DNA of 64,000 nucleotides, taken from contig JAWRVZ010000095.1 of NCBI GenBank assembly GCA_037043235.1, forward strand, positions 2,510,456 to 2,574,455, in the 5' to 3' direction. A program made the position numbers and the translations under genes. Each line of letters opens with the position of its first letter. Positions within the stretch are counted from its first letter, which is position 1. Source of the stretch: Rhodeus uyekii (Eukaryota > Chordata > Actinopteri > Cypriniformes > Acheilognathidae). A model generated the notes under the pieces. The model saw only the letters and a program-made list of their open reading frames with translations. It made no database searches and was not told the origin of the DNA. This document shows positions 32,050 to 43,470 of this stretch, one piece after another.

Positions 32050-33644
32050 CTATGCCAGGTTGAAGAGATGTGTTTTTAGTCTAGATTTAAACTGACAGAG
32101 TGTGTCTGTTTCACGAACAGTATTAGGAAGACTGTTCCAGAGTTTAGGAGCTAAATAGGAAAAAGATCGACCGCCAGCAGTTGACTTTCTAGGTATTATA
32201 AGCTGGTCAGTATTTTGGGATCGCAATAGACGTGAAGGAGTATAATGTGTTAAGAGATCACTCAAGTACTGTGGAGCTAAACCATTTAATGCTTTGTAAG
32301 TCATTAGCAAGATTTTAAAATGTATTCGGTGATTAATAGGAAGCCAGTGCAGGTTTGACAGAACTGGGGTAATATGCTCATACTTCCTGGTTCTAGTAAG
32401 AACTCGAGCTGCAGCATTTTGGACCAGCTGGAATTTGTTTATTAAGCGTGCAGGGCAACCACCTAGTAAAGCATTACAATAATCTAGCCTTGAACTCATG
32501 AACGCATGAACTAACTTTTCCGCATTTGTCTTTGAGAGCATATGTCGCAATTTAGATATATTTTTAAGATGGAAGAATGCCATTTTACAGATGCTAGAAA
32601 CGTGGCTTTCAAATGAAAGATTGGTATCAAAGAGCACACCCAGGTTTCTAACTGACGATGAAGACTTGACAGAACAGCCATTGAGTGTTAGGCAGTAGTC
32701 AATATTATTACGTGCAGAACTTTTTGGTTTAATAATTAGAATCTCTGTTTTTTCAGAATTAAGCAGTAGAAAGTTATTAGTCATCCAATTTTTTATATCA
32801 GTTATGCATTCTGTTAATTTAGTGAATTGGTACGTTTCATCAGGATGAGAAGAAATATAGAGCTGAGTAACATCAGCGTAACAGTGAAAGCTAATGCCAT
32901 GCTTCCTAATAATTGCACCCAAAGGAAGCATGTACAGGGTGAAAAGCAATGGTCCTAGTACTGAACCTTGAGGAACTCCATACTGAACCTGTGATCGATA
33001 TGACATCTCCTCATTTACTGCCACAAACTGATAACGGTCAGATAAGTACGATTTGAACCAGGCTAATGCAACTCCACTAATGCCAACATAGTTTTCAAGT
33101 CTATTTAGAAGGATTTTGTGGTCGATTGTATCAAATGCAGCACTAAGGTCCAGTAACACTAACAGAGAGATACAACCACGATCTGATGATAAAAGCAAAT
33201 CATTTGTAACTCTAATGAGAGCAGTCTCAGTACTATGATATGGTCTAAAGCCTGACTGGAAATCCTCGTAGATGCTGTTTCTTTCTAGAAAGGAACATAG
33301 TTGTGAAGATATTGCCTTTTCTAGAATTTTTGACAAAAAAGGTAGATTTGATATAGGCCTGTAATTAACTAATTCTGTAGGATCAAGTTGAGGTTTTTTA
33401 ATAAGCGGTTTAATTACGGCTAGTTTAAAGGTTTTTGGCACGTATCCTAATGACAAAGATGAATTAACAATATTAAGAAGAGGATCTATGATTTTTAGAA
33501 GCATCTCTTTCAGTAGCTTGGTTGGTATTGGGTCTAGCATACATGTTGTTGATTTTGATGATTTAGATAATTCTTCCTCCCCAATAGCAATGAAGGAGTG
33601 GAATTTTTCTTCAGGTACACTAAAATTTACTGTATTTTGTGATA
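32050..33644 (-). pseudogene. LINE reverse transcriptase (active site mutated)
   Basis: The minus strand encodes LVNYRPISNLPFLSKILEKA, FQSGFRPYHSTETAL, LLDLSAAFDTIDHKILL, VPQGSVLGPLLF, then CYADVTQLY where the family has YADD (copy at 52281-53781: CYADDTQLY). The codon change is at 32869-32871. After the palm come SSVRNLGVLFD, SRLDYCNALLGG, NAAARVLTRTRKYEHITP and a C-terminal HWLPI..LMTYKALNGLAPQYL region typical of L2-clade LINEs. The frame stays open to 32050. Upstream it is cut by the Tigger insertion; the first residues of the open frame (33645-33693) come from that element, not from the LINE. Confidence 0.9.
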
Positions 33645-34734
33645 CAGTAGAACCCTGACTTACGAAACGCTCTACGTACGAAAAATTCAACATACAATAA
33701 AAGATTTCGGAGGTTTTTTTGCCCGAGTAACGACAAAATGATGGAGATGCGAAAAACGAAATTCGCGACGATTCGCGCTTAAATTGGTTCAGGTTGGATG
33801 AAGGCTACAGTTTGTCCAGTCATAACAAAGATGTCTCACTCAAGAAATAATCCAAAACTGGTATTTATTAAAGGTGCACAGATGTGTGGTTACGCATGAT
33901 CGATAAAACTTCAACGATTGGCACTAATTCGCTGTATTTCACTCAATAAACTATGTACAATCTTCAGCCGATCTCTTTTATCTTAATCATCCATCAGCTC
34001 TCTCAGATGGAAAGTTTTGGAATAGTCCATTTCGCACTGACTGACAGGGATGGCTGGAACAGTCCATGTAAGAAGGGGAACACTTTTTACAATCCTGGTC
34101 TCCTATTGGTCAGCAGCGCTCCCACCAGCATCTACATCTAGCATCATCATCACTCTGTCTCCTCTCCACCAATAAAGCTAGTTTGTGGTGAGCGTTCTGG
34201 CGCAATATGGCTGCCGTCGCATCATCCAGGTGGATGCTGCACTCTAGTGGCGGTTGAGGAGATTCCCCCTTCCATGTAAAACGACTTTGAGAGACTTTGA
34301 TAAAGCGCTATATAAATGTAATGAATTATTACATATCTGTATATCCTCTTCCATATCGTCTGTGCTATGCTAACGCTAAAGTTCTTCCGTGCTTTTGCAT
34401 ACAAGTTTTGTTTTCATCTTGCTGCATCGCCATTATTTTGTGCCCAGTAATGGCAGTAAATAAAAACAAACTTTTTTCTAATCACTAACCATGGATGTGA
34501 AGATTGTTGCTGAAGTGAAAAGGAAGAAGAGAAAGCTATACTTTGAGTCGAAAAGGGTGATAACAGAGAAGTATGAAGCTGAGATGTGTGTCATCCCATG
34601 CTAAATGTGGTGTTTTTGTAGAGCCTGGAACGGATTAAGGCAATTAACATGTAAAAGCCTGACTGACTTACGAAAAGATCGACTTACGAAGCCAACCTTG
34701 GAACGGATTAATTTCGTAAGTCGGGGTTGTACTG
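33645..34734 (+). mobile_element. Tigger/pogo derivative, copy 1 (1090 bp)
   Basis: Inverted ends CAGTAGAACCCTGACTTACG and CGTAAGTCGGGGTTGTACTG are flanked by TA (33643-33644 and 34735-34736). It interrupts the LINE at 31645-36250. A 37-codon frame at 34491-34604 (MDVKIVAEVKRKKRK) resembles the start of a CENP-B/Tigger-type DNA-binding domain. At 34602-34607 (TAAATG) it has the empty site that corresponds to the insertion at 44997-51585 in copy 2. Confidence 0.9.
34491..34604 (+). CDS. Short Tigger-type N-terminal frame
   Basis: 37 codons, MDVKIVAEVKRKKRK...VITEKYEAEM, ending at TAA 34602. Copy 2 encodes the same length (44882-44995) with about eight differences. It looks like the first helix-turn-helix part of a pogo-family transposase, and the rest of the gene is deleted. 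It cannot be a transposase; it may simply be a relic. Confidence 0.45.
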   Translation: MDVKIVAEVKRKKRKLYFESKRVITEKYEAEMCVIPC

Positions 34735-34736
34735 TA

Positions 34737-35246
34737 TTGTATTAGGCGGTTGCATGGTTATAATTTTCTCTCTAATATTATGAATTTTGCAAGTAAAGAA
34801 ATCCATGAAGTCATTACTGCTGTGCTGTTTTAAAGCTGTTTGGGGTTGAGGCTTTATTTCTTGTTAGTTTAGTCACTGTATCAAATAAATACCCTAGGGT
34901 ATTATTTGTTTTCTTCTAAAAGGGTAGAAAAGTAAGCAGATCTAGCTGATTTTAAGGCCTTTCTGAATGCAATATAGCTGTCTTTCCATGAAATGCGAAA
35001 AACATCAAGCTTAGTTTTTTTCCAGCTCCGCTCCATTTTTCAGGCTGCTCTCTTGAGGGCCCGGGTGTGTTCGTTGTACCACGGTGTTGGACTATTTTCT
35101 TTAATCTTCTTTAAGCGGAAAAGAGAGAGTTAATAGTTTCTGTTGCAACATCAAATTCTTCTAGGCGATCTGGGATGTTAAGTAGATGAAACTGATCAGG
35201 AAGATTATTTATAAAGCTATCTTTTGTGTTAGGAGTGATAGTGCTA
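34737..35246 (-). pseudogene. LINE linker between endonuclease and RT, broken
   Basis: Minus-strand remnants read PTPWYNEHTRALKRAA, then a stop, then KMERSWKKTKLDVF and SWKDSYIAFRKALKSARSAY before a TAA in NK*YPRVF. This is the linker of L2-clade ORF2. The two in-frame stops alone kill the LINE. Confidence 0.8.
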
Positions 35247-36212
35247 CTATTTATAACAGGGAGTTAGTTTTTCGACTTTGGCTAATGGTAATCTACATGC
35301 AACTAAGTAATGATCTGAGATGTCATCGCTCTGCTGCAGAATTTGAACAGTATCAACACTGATCCCATGCGACAATATTAGATCTAAAGTATGATTAAGA
35401 GAATGAGTGGGTCCTGATACATGCTGTGTAACTTCAATAGAGTTTAAGATGTCTCTAAATGCCAATCCCAATGCGTCTTTTTCATTATCTACATGGATAT
35501 TAAAATCACCGACAATTATGACTTTATCTGCAAACATTACTAAGTCTGAGAGAAAATCAGCAAATTCTTTGATAAAGTCTGTATGGTGCCCTGGTGGCCT
35601 GTATAGAATAGCCAGCACAAAAGTTAAAGAGGAATTATTACTTGCACTAGATAATTTTACATTAAGGACCATCACTTCAAAAGAATTATATTTCAAATTA
35701 GACCTTTGAGCAGTACTGATGGTGTTAATATAAATTACAGCAACACCTCCTCCGTTACCTTTCAGACGAGGCTCATGTTTATAACAGTAATCTTGAGGGG
35801 TGGACTCATTTAAAGTAATGTAATCGTCTGGTTTTAGCCAGGTTTCTGTCAAACACAGCACATCTAGTTTATGATCTGTAATCATATCATTTACAAGAAG
35901 TGCTTTTGAGGAAAGGGATCGTATATTCAGTAACCCAAGGTTTATCATTTGTTCATTTGTGTTATATTCGTTCTTAGTTGTTTGTAAATCAATTAAATTT
36001 TTACCCTTAAACAGTTTTGAGAGCTTTTTGTATTTGCTAATTCGAGGAACAGACACAGTCTCTATAGGATGATATCTAGGTGAAAGAGTCTCTATGTGTT
36101 GTAATTTATCTGACCTCTGTGACGTGAGACAGCTAGCAGACGGTCGATTTAGCCAGTTTGTCTGCTTAGTGTGAGAATAATAGTTATCCGACCACTTTGA
36201 AAATTCATTCAT
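35247..36212 (-). pseudogene. LINE AP-like endonuclease
   Basis: 321 codons on the minus strand. After an 85-residue N-terminal part come LGLLNIRSLSSKALLVND, LCLTETWL (the metal-binding Glu), GNGGGVAVIY, ILYRPPG, IIVGDFNIHVD (active-site Asp and Asn) and DDISDHYLVAC (active-site Asp-His). All key endonuclease residues that I can place are kept. The domain nicks target DNA for target-primed reverse transcription. It is separated from its RT by a broken linker and a Tigger insertion, so it is a relic despite its open frame. Confidence 0.85.
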
Positions 36213-36250
36213 AAGTAATTAAGTCATACATTCAACTAATTCATTCAAAA

Positions 36251-36510
36251 CTGGTGGAGCTAAAACATGAAAAGTAAGGATATGTCAAATGTAGTGTAAC
36301 TCAATATTAACTTCTTGATTATCTAAATTTTATAAAAACAATATTACACCTGGAATTATGATGTTTGTCAGGTTTGTGTTCAGTATCATTGTGTTTTCTT
36401 TCAGTTTAGTTCTAATTACTTGTTAGATGCCCTAGTTACTAATTAGTTTAACTTGTGTCTAGTTTAGTTGCCTTTGTATGTCTCCTATATATAGCTCTAT
36501 ATAGCCACTA
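36251..36510. other. No gene; possible LTR fragment split by Tc1
   Basis: The sequence before the Tc1 (CTCCTATATATAGCTC) and after it (38863-39085, with GTGGATTAAAGACTAC) could be two halves of one LTR. I see no partner, so this is tentative. Confidence 0.3.
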
Positions 36511-36659
36511 TACACTCACCTAAAGGATTATTAGGAACACCTGTTCAATTTCTCATTAATGCAATTATCTAATCAACCTATCACATGGCAGTTGCTTCAG
36601 TGCATTTAGGAGTTGGTTCTGGTCAAGACAATCTCCTGAACTCCAAACTGAATGTCAGA

Positions 36660-38842
36660 ATGGGAAAAAAAGGTGATTTAAGCAATTTTGAGCGAGGCAT
36701 GGTTGTTGCTGCCAGACAGGCCGGTCTGAGTATTTCACAATCTGCTCACTTACTGGGATTTTCATGCACAACCATTTCTAGGGTTTACAAAGAATGCTGT
36801 GAAAAGAGAAGAACATCCAGTATGCGGAAGTCCTGTGGGAGAAAATGCCTTGTTGATGCTAGAGGTCAAAGGAGAATGGGCCGACTGATTTAAGCTGATA
36901 GAAGAGCAACTTTGACTGAAATAACCACTCGTTCCAACCGAGGTATGCGGCAAAACATTTGTGAAGCCACAACACGCACAACCTTGAGGCAGATGGGCTA
37001 CAACAGCAGAAGACCCCACCGGGTACCACTCATCACCACCACTAAGGCTACAATTTGCACAAGCTCACCAAAATTGGACAGTTGGAGACTAGAAAAATGT
37101 TGCCTTGTCTGATGAGTCTCGATTTCTGTTGAGACATTCAGATGGTAGAGGCAGAATTTGGTGTAAACAGAATGAGAACATGGATCCATCATGCCTTGTT
37201 ACCACTGTGCAGGCTGGTGGTGGTGGTGTAATGGTGTGGGGGATGTTTTCTTGGCACACTTTAGGCCCCTTAGGTAGGGATGGGTAGCTCGACACCCTGT
37301 GTCGACACACGTCTCGAGTTTTCGACACACTAGTGCTTCGAAACACTGTTTCGGAGCATCGCTTTGAAATGGGGCTGTCACGTGACCTGTGTGAACGAAG
37401 CTTTGTTACCTCACTAACACGTCACGACGGACTCACAGAGCGCATAGATTGAGCCGTCCCATAGTGCGCGGATGTTTTGAGTACAGAAATTAATACATAG
37501 AAAATGAAATTGTCCATTAAGTGTGTATATTACATGTGTATATTAAAAATGCAAAAACATGTCAGATGGATTGCACCAGCAAAACTGTTGTTTTCACATT
37601 GAAATTATGTTCCTGTTGCATGAAGATTAGAAAAAAAATGTTACTCTCCTCATTGCACTTGTGCATGAATTATATTAAATGTAATAATATTTAATAATTT
37701 TTTTCATATGTTGGGTGGGTGTTTGCACATTCTGCGTGTTTGCGGAGTAGAAAAAAATATTGAGCGATAAGCGAATAAACTCAAGGAAGCTTGTATGAAT
37801 GAATGCATGCGAGGGGGGAGTCAGATTTGTGCGGGGAGTCAAATTTCGCCTGCATGTTTGATGGCGAAATTGCCCAGCTGTTCAATTCAGACACAGAAGA
37901 TGAGGACTTTGATGGATTTGGATGGATTAATTAAAATATAATGTGAGTGTAGCCTATTGTTAAATAGTAGAATAAAGTTTTATTAAGAATAAAGAATAAA
38001 GTCTTACTGTTTTGCTTCCGTTACCTTTTTTTTTTGTAGACCGCATGTTTTAGCATGGGTTAAGTACAGAAATAGACCCCAGAAATGAGACTGCGCCTTA
38101 CAATCCTTTTGCTTTATGGTGCGGAAAATAATTTGTAATTGTGCATTTGTTTTTTTTGTTTTTTTTTAACAATATGCATGTTTGTGTTGTTTTGTAAGGA
38201 ATACACACACAAAAAGTTGCACAATACAATTAAACTTATTAAATATACAAATAAACCTTCCCAAATGAACAAAACATCTGAATGACACAGTTGGTGTAGG
38301 AATTTTTATTGAGCACCAGATGGCAGAGCAGAGCATTGTGTCAAAAGCTTCGAAGCACCGACACAGTTTCATGTAAAAGCTTCGCTGCTTCAGAAGCTTC
38401 GTTTGGCACATCTCTACCCTTAGGGCCAATTGGGCATCGTTTAAATGCCACGGCCTACCTGAGCATTGTTTCTGACCATGTCCATCCCTTCATGACCACC
38501 ATGTGCCCATCCTCTGATGCTTCCAGCAGGATAGTGCACCATGTCACAAAGCTTGAATCATTTCAAATTGGTTTCTTGAACATGACAATGAGTTCACTGC
38601 ACTAAAACGCCCCACAGTCACCAGATCTCAACCCAATAGAGCATCTTTGGGATGTGGTGGAACGGGAGATTTGTGCCCTGGATGTGCATCCCACAAATCT
38701 CCATCAACTGCAAGATGCTCCTATCAATATGGCCAACATTTCTAAAGAATGCTTTCAGCACCTTGTTGAATCAATGCCATGTAGAATTAAGGCAGTTCTG
38801 AAGGCAAAAGGGGGTCAAACAGTATTAGTATGGTGTTCCTAA
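36660..38842 (+). pseudogene. Tc1-like transposase, dead
   Basis: From the ATG at 36660: GDLSNFERGMVVAARQAGLS and SAHLLGFSCTTISRV form the DNA-binding part. A stop at 36891-36893 and a frameshift near 37100 follow. The first catalytic Asp sits in SDESRFLL. GGGGVMVWGMFSW leads to the hAT insertion. After it come the VSDHVHPFMTT block, a frame change that hides the second Asp (the QDSAPC region), and PDLNPIEHLWDVVE with the third acidic residue in yet another frame. The C-terminus ECFQHLVESMP is readable. Normal role: cut-and-paste transposition at TA. Confidence 0.9.
37275..38416. mobile_element. hAT element inside the Tc1, 1142 bp
   Basis: Ends TAGGGATG and CATCTCTA, exact 8-bp duplication CCCTTAGG at 37267-37274 and 38417-38424. 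Subterminal regions carry GCTTCGAAGC-like motifs on both sides. A short relic frame near 37855-37935 (EIAQLFNSDTEDEDFDGF) might be a transposase N-terminus. Otherwise it is non-coding. Confidence 0.9.
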
Positions 38843-38862
38843 TAATCCTTTAGGTGAGTGTA

Positions 38863-40494
38863 TCTCTATCTCTATATTCTATTGTCATCTACATTGTCGC
38901 TCATGATAGAAGCATGCCAAAACTATGTAACCTAATAGTCCCTGTCGGATTATGGATTATGTTAGCATGTGTGGATTATGCTTGTATCCGCCTGAATGAT
39001 CTATTCTCCTGAGGATTTTAGTTGTGGATTAAAGACTACTTATCTTATCATAACTGCTCTGTTGCTTCTCACATCGATTTGAGCGGGATTCGGCATGGGA
39101 ATTGGGTGTGCTAAATACCGAACCTTCTTTAAGAAGATGGCATCAACTCTGACTCTCCAGAACCCGTACCATCTCTTGTAGCCATTTCCCTGCCCGCTCT
39201 AGACAGGAAGCCTTATTTTCCCAGCCCGGAAAGTCCCTGCGCTAAAGGAAGATTTGCTTCAACTCCCTCCTGTTTCCCCCCATTTTTGTGCTGTCTTAGT
39301 TTTTAAATATTGAAAATAATAGCATAGCACATATTTGCGATCTGAGAAAATATTGAGTGCAGTTTTATATTTAGTTATTGCTTTAGTGATTGATGTATTC
39401 TAGTGCTGAATTATTGCACATTATATTGATGCACAAAGACAATGCACAAGCAAATACAATATGCTAATACCCAGTGATATATAATGCCGCCATGGAAAAT
39501 TAAATGTCCTGTACCAGAGGGCTTTCACAAAATTAAAAGACAGTCAGGACAGTTTCATCGTGTTGTTGAACAGAAGCAATTTCACTTTGATATATCATTA
39601 CATAATGTAAATCTAGTTATACAATATATGGACATAGAGAGTGACTCAGCTAATGGATATTTTGTCAATGGACAAAAGCCAGAAATAGAGTTCTCTTTAT
39701 GTTCCTTTATAGACAAGATTATTGATTTCTTATACTAAGATGTGTTAGTCAGGGTCATTTGGATCAAAATAAACCCAGCTCTTGTTTTGCCATGTGATTG
39801 TGAAGGAGAAATCAAAAGTGGATCAAATACAGAAATAAAATCTACTGCAAAACATTTATTTGCTCCTATGTTACACAGATCTTTTTCTTCTAAAAAGTGT
39901 GTTTGTGGACAGCACAAACCACATGGAATCTGATCTTTTTTATCACTACATCAAATATAGATTTAATGTTTTGCAGTCCAACTCCAGTCTGAAAAGAATT
40001 CATGCAATTTTTTATGTCACTTACGTCAGTTATTTTTAGCTGTACAAAGCTTGTCATGATGCTTGAAATTGCAAACTAGTATTTTTTACCATGTTATTTA
40101 ATGTACTGTCCTAATTGTAAACATACTGGTTTGCAGTGCAAATACTTTTACAGTTTACTGGACTTTATTAGCCTTCTAGTTATTTACCAATAGTGGCTAA
40201 TAAATTGGAAGTCTCGCACATTCATAAAATAGCTTACTTTCGTGTGAACTATACAGAGCTGAAGACTAATGCAAGAACACTGGGGAACGGGAGTTATTTA
40301 TAAGTTCATCAGACATTGAAATCTGAACAGCAGAGGACAACAGCATCAATTTCAGCTGTTACCATGGCCACCAATTGGCCACTTATTGTGATACAGTTTG
40401 TGTTTGCAACTACATCTTCATTAGAATTCATAAGAATATTCCAGTGTCTCTGATGTTTTGTAGCCTCTTCAGCACTGAATTAGGTCCCAGGCTC

Positions 40495-40525
<31 letters not shown>

Positions 40526-40688
40526 TTAAATTAGGCATCAATTAAGGAATCAAAAAATTTTTTTAAAAAAATTTATAACACCTTCATAGAAATTTTTCAT
40601 GTCCATTGTAATGGACATCAGGTCTAGAGCGTTGTAAATCAGTTTGATATAAAGTCCCATAGGCAATTAAAAATTTTTATATAAAGAA
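38863..40688. other. Mostly unassigned sequence
   Basis: No known element from 39110 to 40688. It holds the frame described at 39484-39933 and a run of 26 A at 40495-40520 that might be the tail of a retroposed sequence. GTCCATTGTAATGGACATC at 40600-40620 is a small palindrome. Confidence 0.45.
39484..39933 (+). pseudogene. Unrecognised frame with one stop
   Basis: From the ATG at 39484 (context ataATGCCGCC) the frame runs 84 codons to a TAA at 39736, then stays open in the same frame for 65 more codons to 39933. The product has two Cys pairs near its end (PCDCEGEI and KKCVCGQHKPHG). I do not recognise a family. It could be a relic of a mobile-element gene or chance. Confidence 0.3.
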
Positions 40689-43470
40689 GAGATGGAGGTG
40701 AAGCTGCTCTATTTAAAGATGTCTATAAATGCAAGCAAGTGTCATTTGGTGATTACTTGTCTTTTGAATATTTGGGTATTGTGTTAAAAGGTGCTCCTCG
40801 CATTCTACTTTTAGTCATTTACAGGCCTCCAAAATACTCTCCAGCCTTTGTGGAGGACTTTACAGAACTGTTATCAGCAACTTCCTCAGAGTTTGACTGT
40901 CTTGCTATTACTGGGGACTTTAACATCCACATAGAAAATGCAGAATCCAAAATGGCAAAAGAAATTCTAACAGTTTTGAATACTTTTGATCTGACTCAGC
41001 ATGTACATAGACCCACACACAATCGAGGACATACACTAGATTTAATTATCAGTAAGGGTCTAAACATCTCATCCATTGTCATTAAGGATGTAGCTCTATC
41101 AGATCATTTCTGTATTTTCTTTGATATATTGATCTCTCCGACTGTTGAAGCTAGATCTATCTCGGTCAAAAAGCGATGCTTAAATGAGAATACTAGTGCT
41201 CTGTTTATGAAGGCTATATCTTTAACACCAAGCATATCTGCAGACTCTGTTGATTTTCTTCTTGATTCTTTTAACTCAAAAGTTCAGAATGTTATTGATA
41301 ACATTGCTCCTGTGAAAGTCAGGAAGAAGAGTGGCAGACAAAAATCACCCTGGAGGAATTCAACAGCAGTGCAAAATATGAAAAGACAATGCAGAAAAGC
41401 TGAGCGCATGTGGCGAAAGACAAATCTTGAAATCCACTATAACATCTATAAAGATAACCTTCATGCTTTCAATGTGGAACTAGGCAAAGCTAGACAGACC
41501 TTCTTCTCAAATATTATAAACAGAAACTTAAACAACACCCGCACTCTTTTTGCTACTGTAGAGAGACTAACAAATCCCCCAAGTCAGATTCCCAGTGAAA
41601 TGCTCTCAGACAGCAAATGCTGTGAGTTTGCTTCCTTCTTCTCTGAGAAAATAAATAATATCAGAAAGGCGATCAGCACAACCTTGAGCTGCACTAGGGT
41701 AAAACAGATCAGACCACAATCTCAGAAAGTAGCTATTATGTCTGTTTTCGAAGCAATTGATGGTAAAATTTTGGAAGAAACAGTACAGCACCTTAAAACA
41801 TCAACCTGCGCCCTTGACATACTTCCCACATCTTTTTTCAAAAGCGTGTTTAACTGTTTAGAAGCAGATATCCTAGAAGTGGTAAATGCCTCACTTCTTT
41901 CTGGGACTTTTCCAAATTCCCTAAAAACTGCAGTTGTTAAGCCCCTTCTGAAAAAGACCAATCTGGACAACATCATATTGAGCAATTACAGACCAATCTC
42001 AAATCTACCTTTCATTGGCAAGATCATTGAAAAAGTTGTTTTCAATCAGCTGAACAAGTTCTTAAGCTTGAATGGATACTTTGACAACTTTCAGTCTGGT
42101 TTCCGACCACATCACAGCACAGAGACAGCACTCATAAAGATAATAAATGATATTCGTCTTAACACAGATTCAGGTAAATTATCAGTGCTGGTTTTACTCG
42201 ACCTCAGTGCTGCGTTTGACACCATAGATCACAACATTCTCCTTGACAGGCTGGAAAACTGGGTTGGGCTTTCTGAGATGGTTCTTAAATGGTTCAGGTC
42301 ATACTTAGAAGGGAGAGGTTATTATGTGAGTATCGGTGACCATAAGTCTGAGTGGACATCCATGACATGCGGAGTCCCTCAAGGTTCAATACTTGCACCC
42401 CTCCTGTTCAACTTATATATGCTGCCACTGAGCCAAATAATGAGAAAGAACCAAATTGCATATCACAGCTATGCAGATGACACCCAGATTTACCTCGCGT
42501 TATCACCTAATGATTACAGCCCCATTGACTCCCTGTGTCAATGCATTGATGAAATTAAAAACTGGATGTGCCTAAACTTCCTTCAGTTAAACAAAGACAA
42601 AACTGAAGTCATTGCATTTGGAAACAAAGATGAAGTTCTCAAAGTGAACGCATACCTTCACTCTAGGGGTCAAACAACTAAAAATCAGGTCAGGAATCTT
42701 GGTGTGATTTTGGAGTCAGACCTGAGTTTCAGTAGCTATGTAAAAACAATAACTAAATCAGCATATTATCATCTCAAAAATATTGCAAGAATTAGATGCT
42801 TTGTCTCCAATCAAGACTTAGAGAAACTTGTTCATGCTTTCATCACCAGCAGGGTGGATTATTGTAATGGGCTCCTCACCGGCCTTCCCAAAAAGACCAT
42901 AAGACAGCTGCAGCTCGTACAGAACGCTGCTGCCAGGATTCTGAGCAGAACCAGAAAATATGAACACATCACACCAGTCCTTAGGTCCTTGCACTGGCTT
43001 CCAGTTACATTTAGAATTAATTTTAAAGTACTGTTACTTGTTTATAAATCACTCAATGGCCTAGGACCTCAATACATTGCAGATATGCTCATAGAATATA
43101 AACCTAACAGATCACTAAGATCATCAGGATCAAGTCACTTAGTAATACCCAGGGTTCACTCAAAGCAAGGAGAGTCTGCTTTTAGCTGTTACGCCAGCCG
43201 CAGCTGGAACCAGCTTCCAGAAGAGATCAGGTGTGCTCCAACAGTAGCCACATTCAAATCAAGACTCAAAACACATCTTTTTACCTATGCATTTGCAGAT
43301 TGAGCACTGTGCTATGTCCGAACTGTTTGCATTTTATTTTATACGTATTATCTTTTTATTCTTTTAATCACTTTTAATGTTTTACTTTTATCATTCTTCT
43401 TTATGTAAAGCACTTTGAATTACCATTGTGTATGAAATGTGCTATACAAATAAACTTGCCTTGCCTTGCC
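40689..43470 (+). mobile_element. L2-clade LINE, 5' truncated, open ORF
   Basis: A possible 7-bp duplication TAAAGAA flanks it (40682-40688 and 43471-43477). It ends with GTGCTATACAAATAAACTTG and a TTGCC repeat tail (43457-43470), typical of L2-type 3' ends. It starts inside the endonuclease. It belongs to a different family from the LINEs at 31645 and 51987. Confidence 0.9.
40692..43303 (+). CDS. LINE ORF2 (partial endonuclease, full RT)
   Basis: The frame is already open at the truncation point (DGGEAALFKDVYKCKQ) and continues about 870 codons. The 854 codons from 40739 contain, by residue from there, VIYRPPK (22), ITGDFNIHIE (56), ALSDHFCIFF (119), linker RKSGRQKSPWRNS (200), NYRPISNLPFIGKIIEKVVF (420), LLDLSAAFDTIDH (484), CGVPQGSILAPLLF (540), YADDTQIYLA (578) and the C-terminal HWLPVTFRINFKVLL region. 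The RT active site is intact and no stop occurs. The 5' third of the endonuclease, with its first catalytic Glu, is missing, so autonomous jumping is excluded. There is no natural start codon for the truncated frame. Role: target-primed reverse transcription. Confidence 0.92.

Larger units (their letters stand above)
31645..36250 (-). mobile_element. L2-clade LINE, minus strand, interrupted
   Basis: Endonuclease (36212-35247) and reverse transcriptase (33644-32050) lie in LINE order on the minus strand. The 3' end near 31645 reads AGCGCTATATAAGAAAAGG and then a TGACTTGACA tail on that strand. A Tigger derivative (33645-34734) splits it, and stops in the linker make it inactive. The 5' limit is uncertain. 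Confidence 0.9.
36513..38860 (+). mobile_element. Tc1-like DNA transposon, interrupted
   Basis: Inverted ends CACTCACCTAAAGGATTATT and AATAATCCTTTAGGTGAGTG lie between TA dinucleotides (36511-36512 and 38861-38862). It encodes a Tc1 transposase with stops and frameshifts and is split by a hAT (37275-38416) with an exact duplication. Confidence 0.95.

Noticed and set aside
32050..33693. LINE RT frame starting at 33693
   Set aside because: The first 16 or so codons lie in the Tigger insertion. The LINE part begins at 33644, so this is not a natural start.
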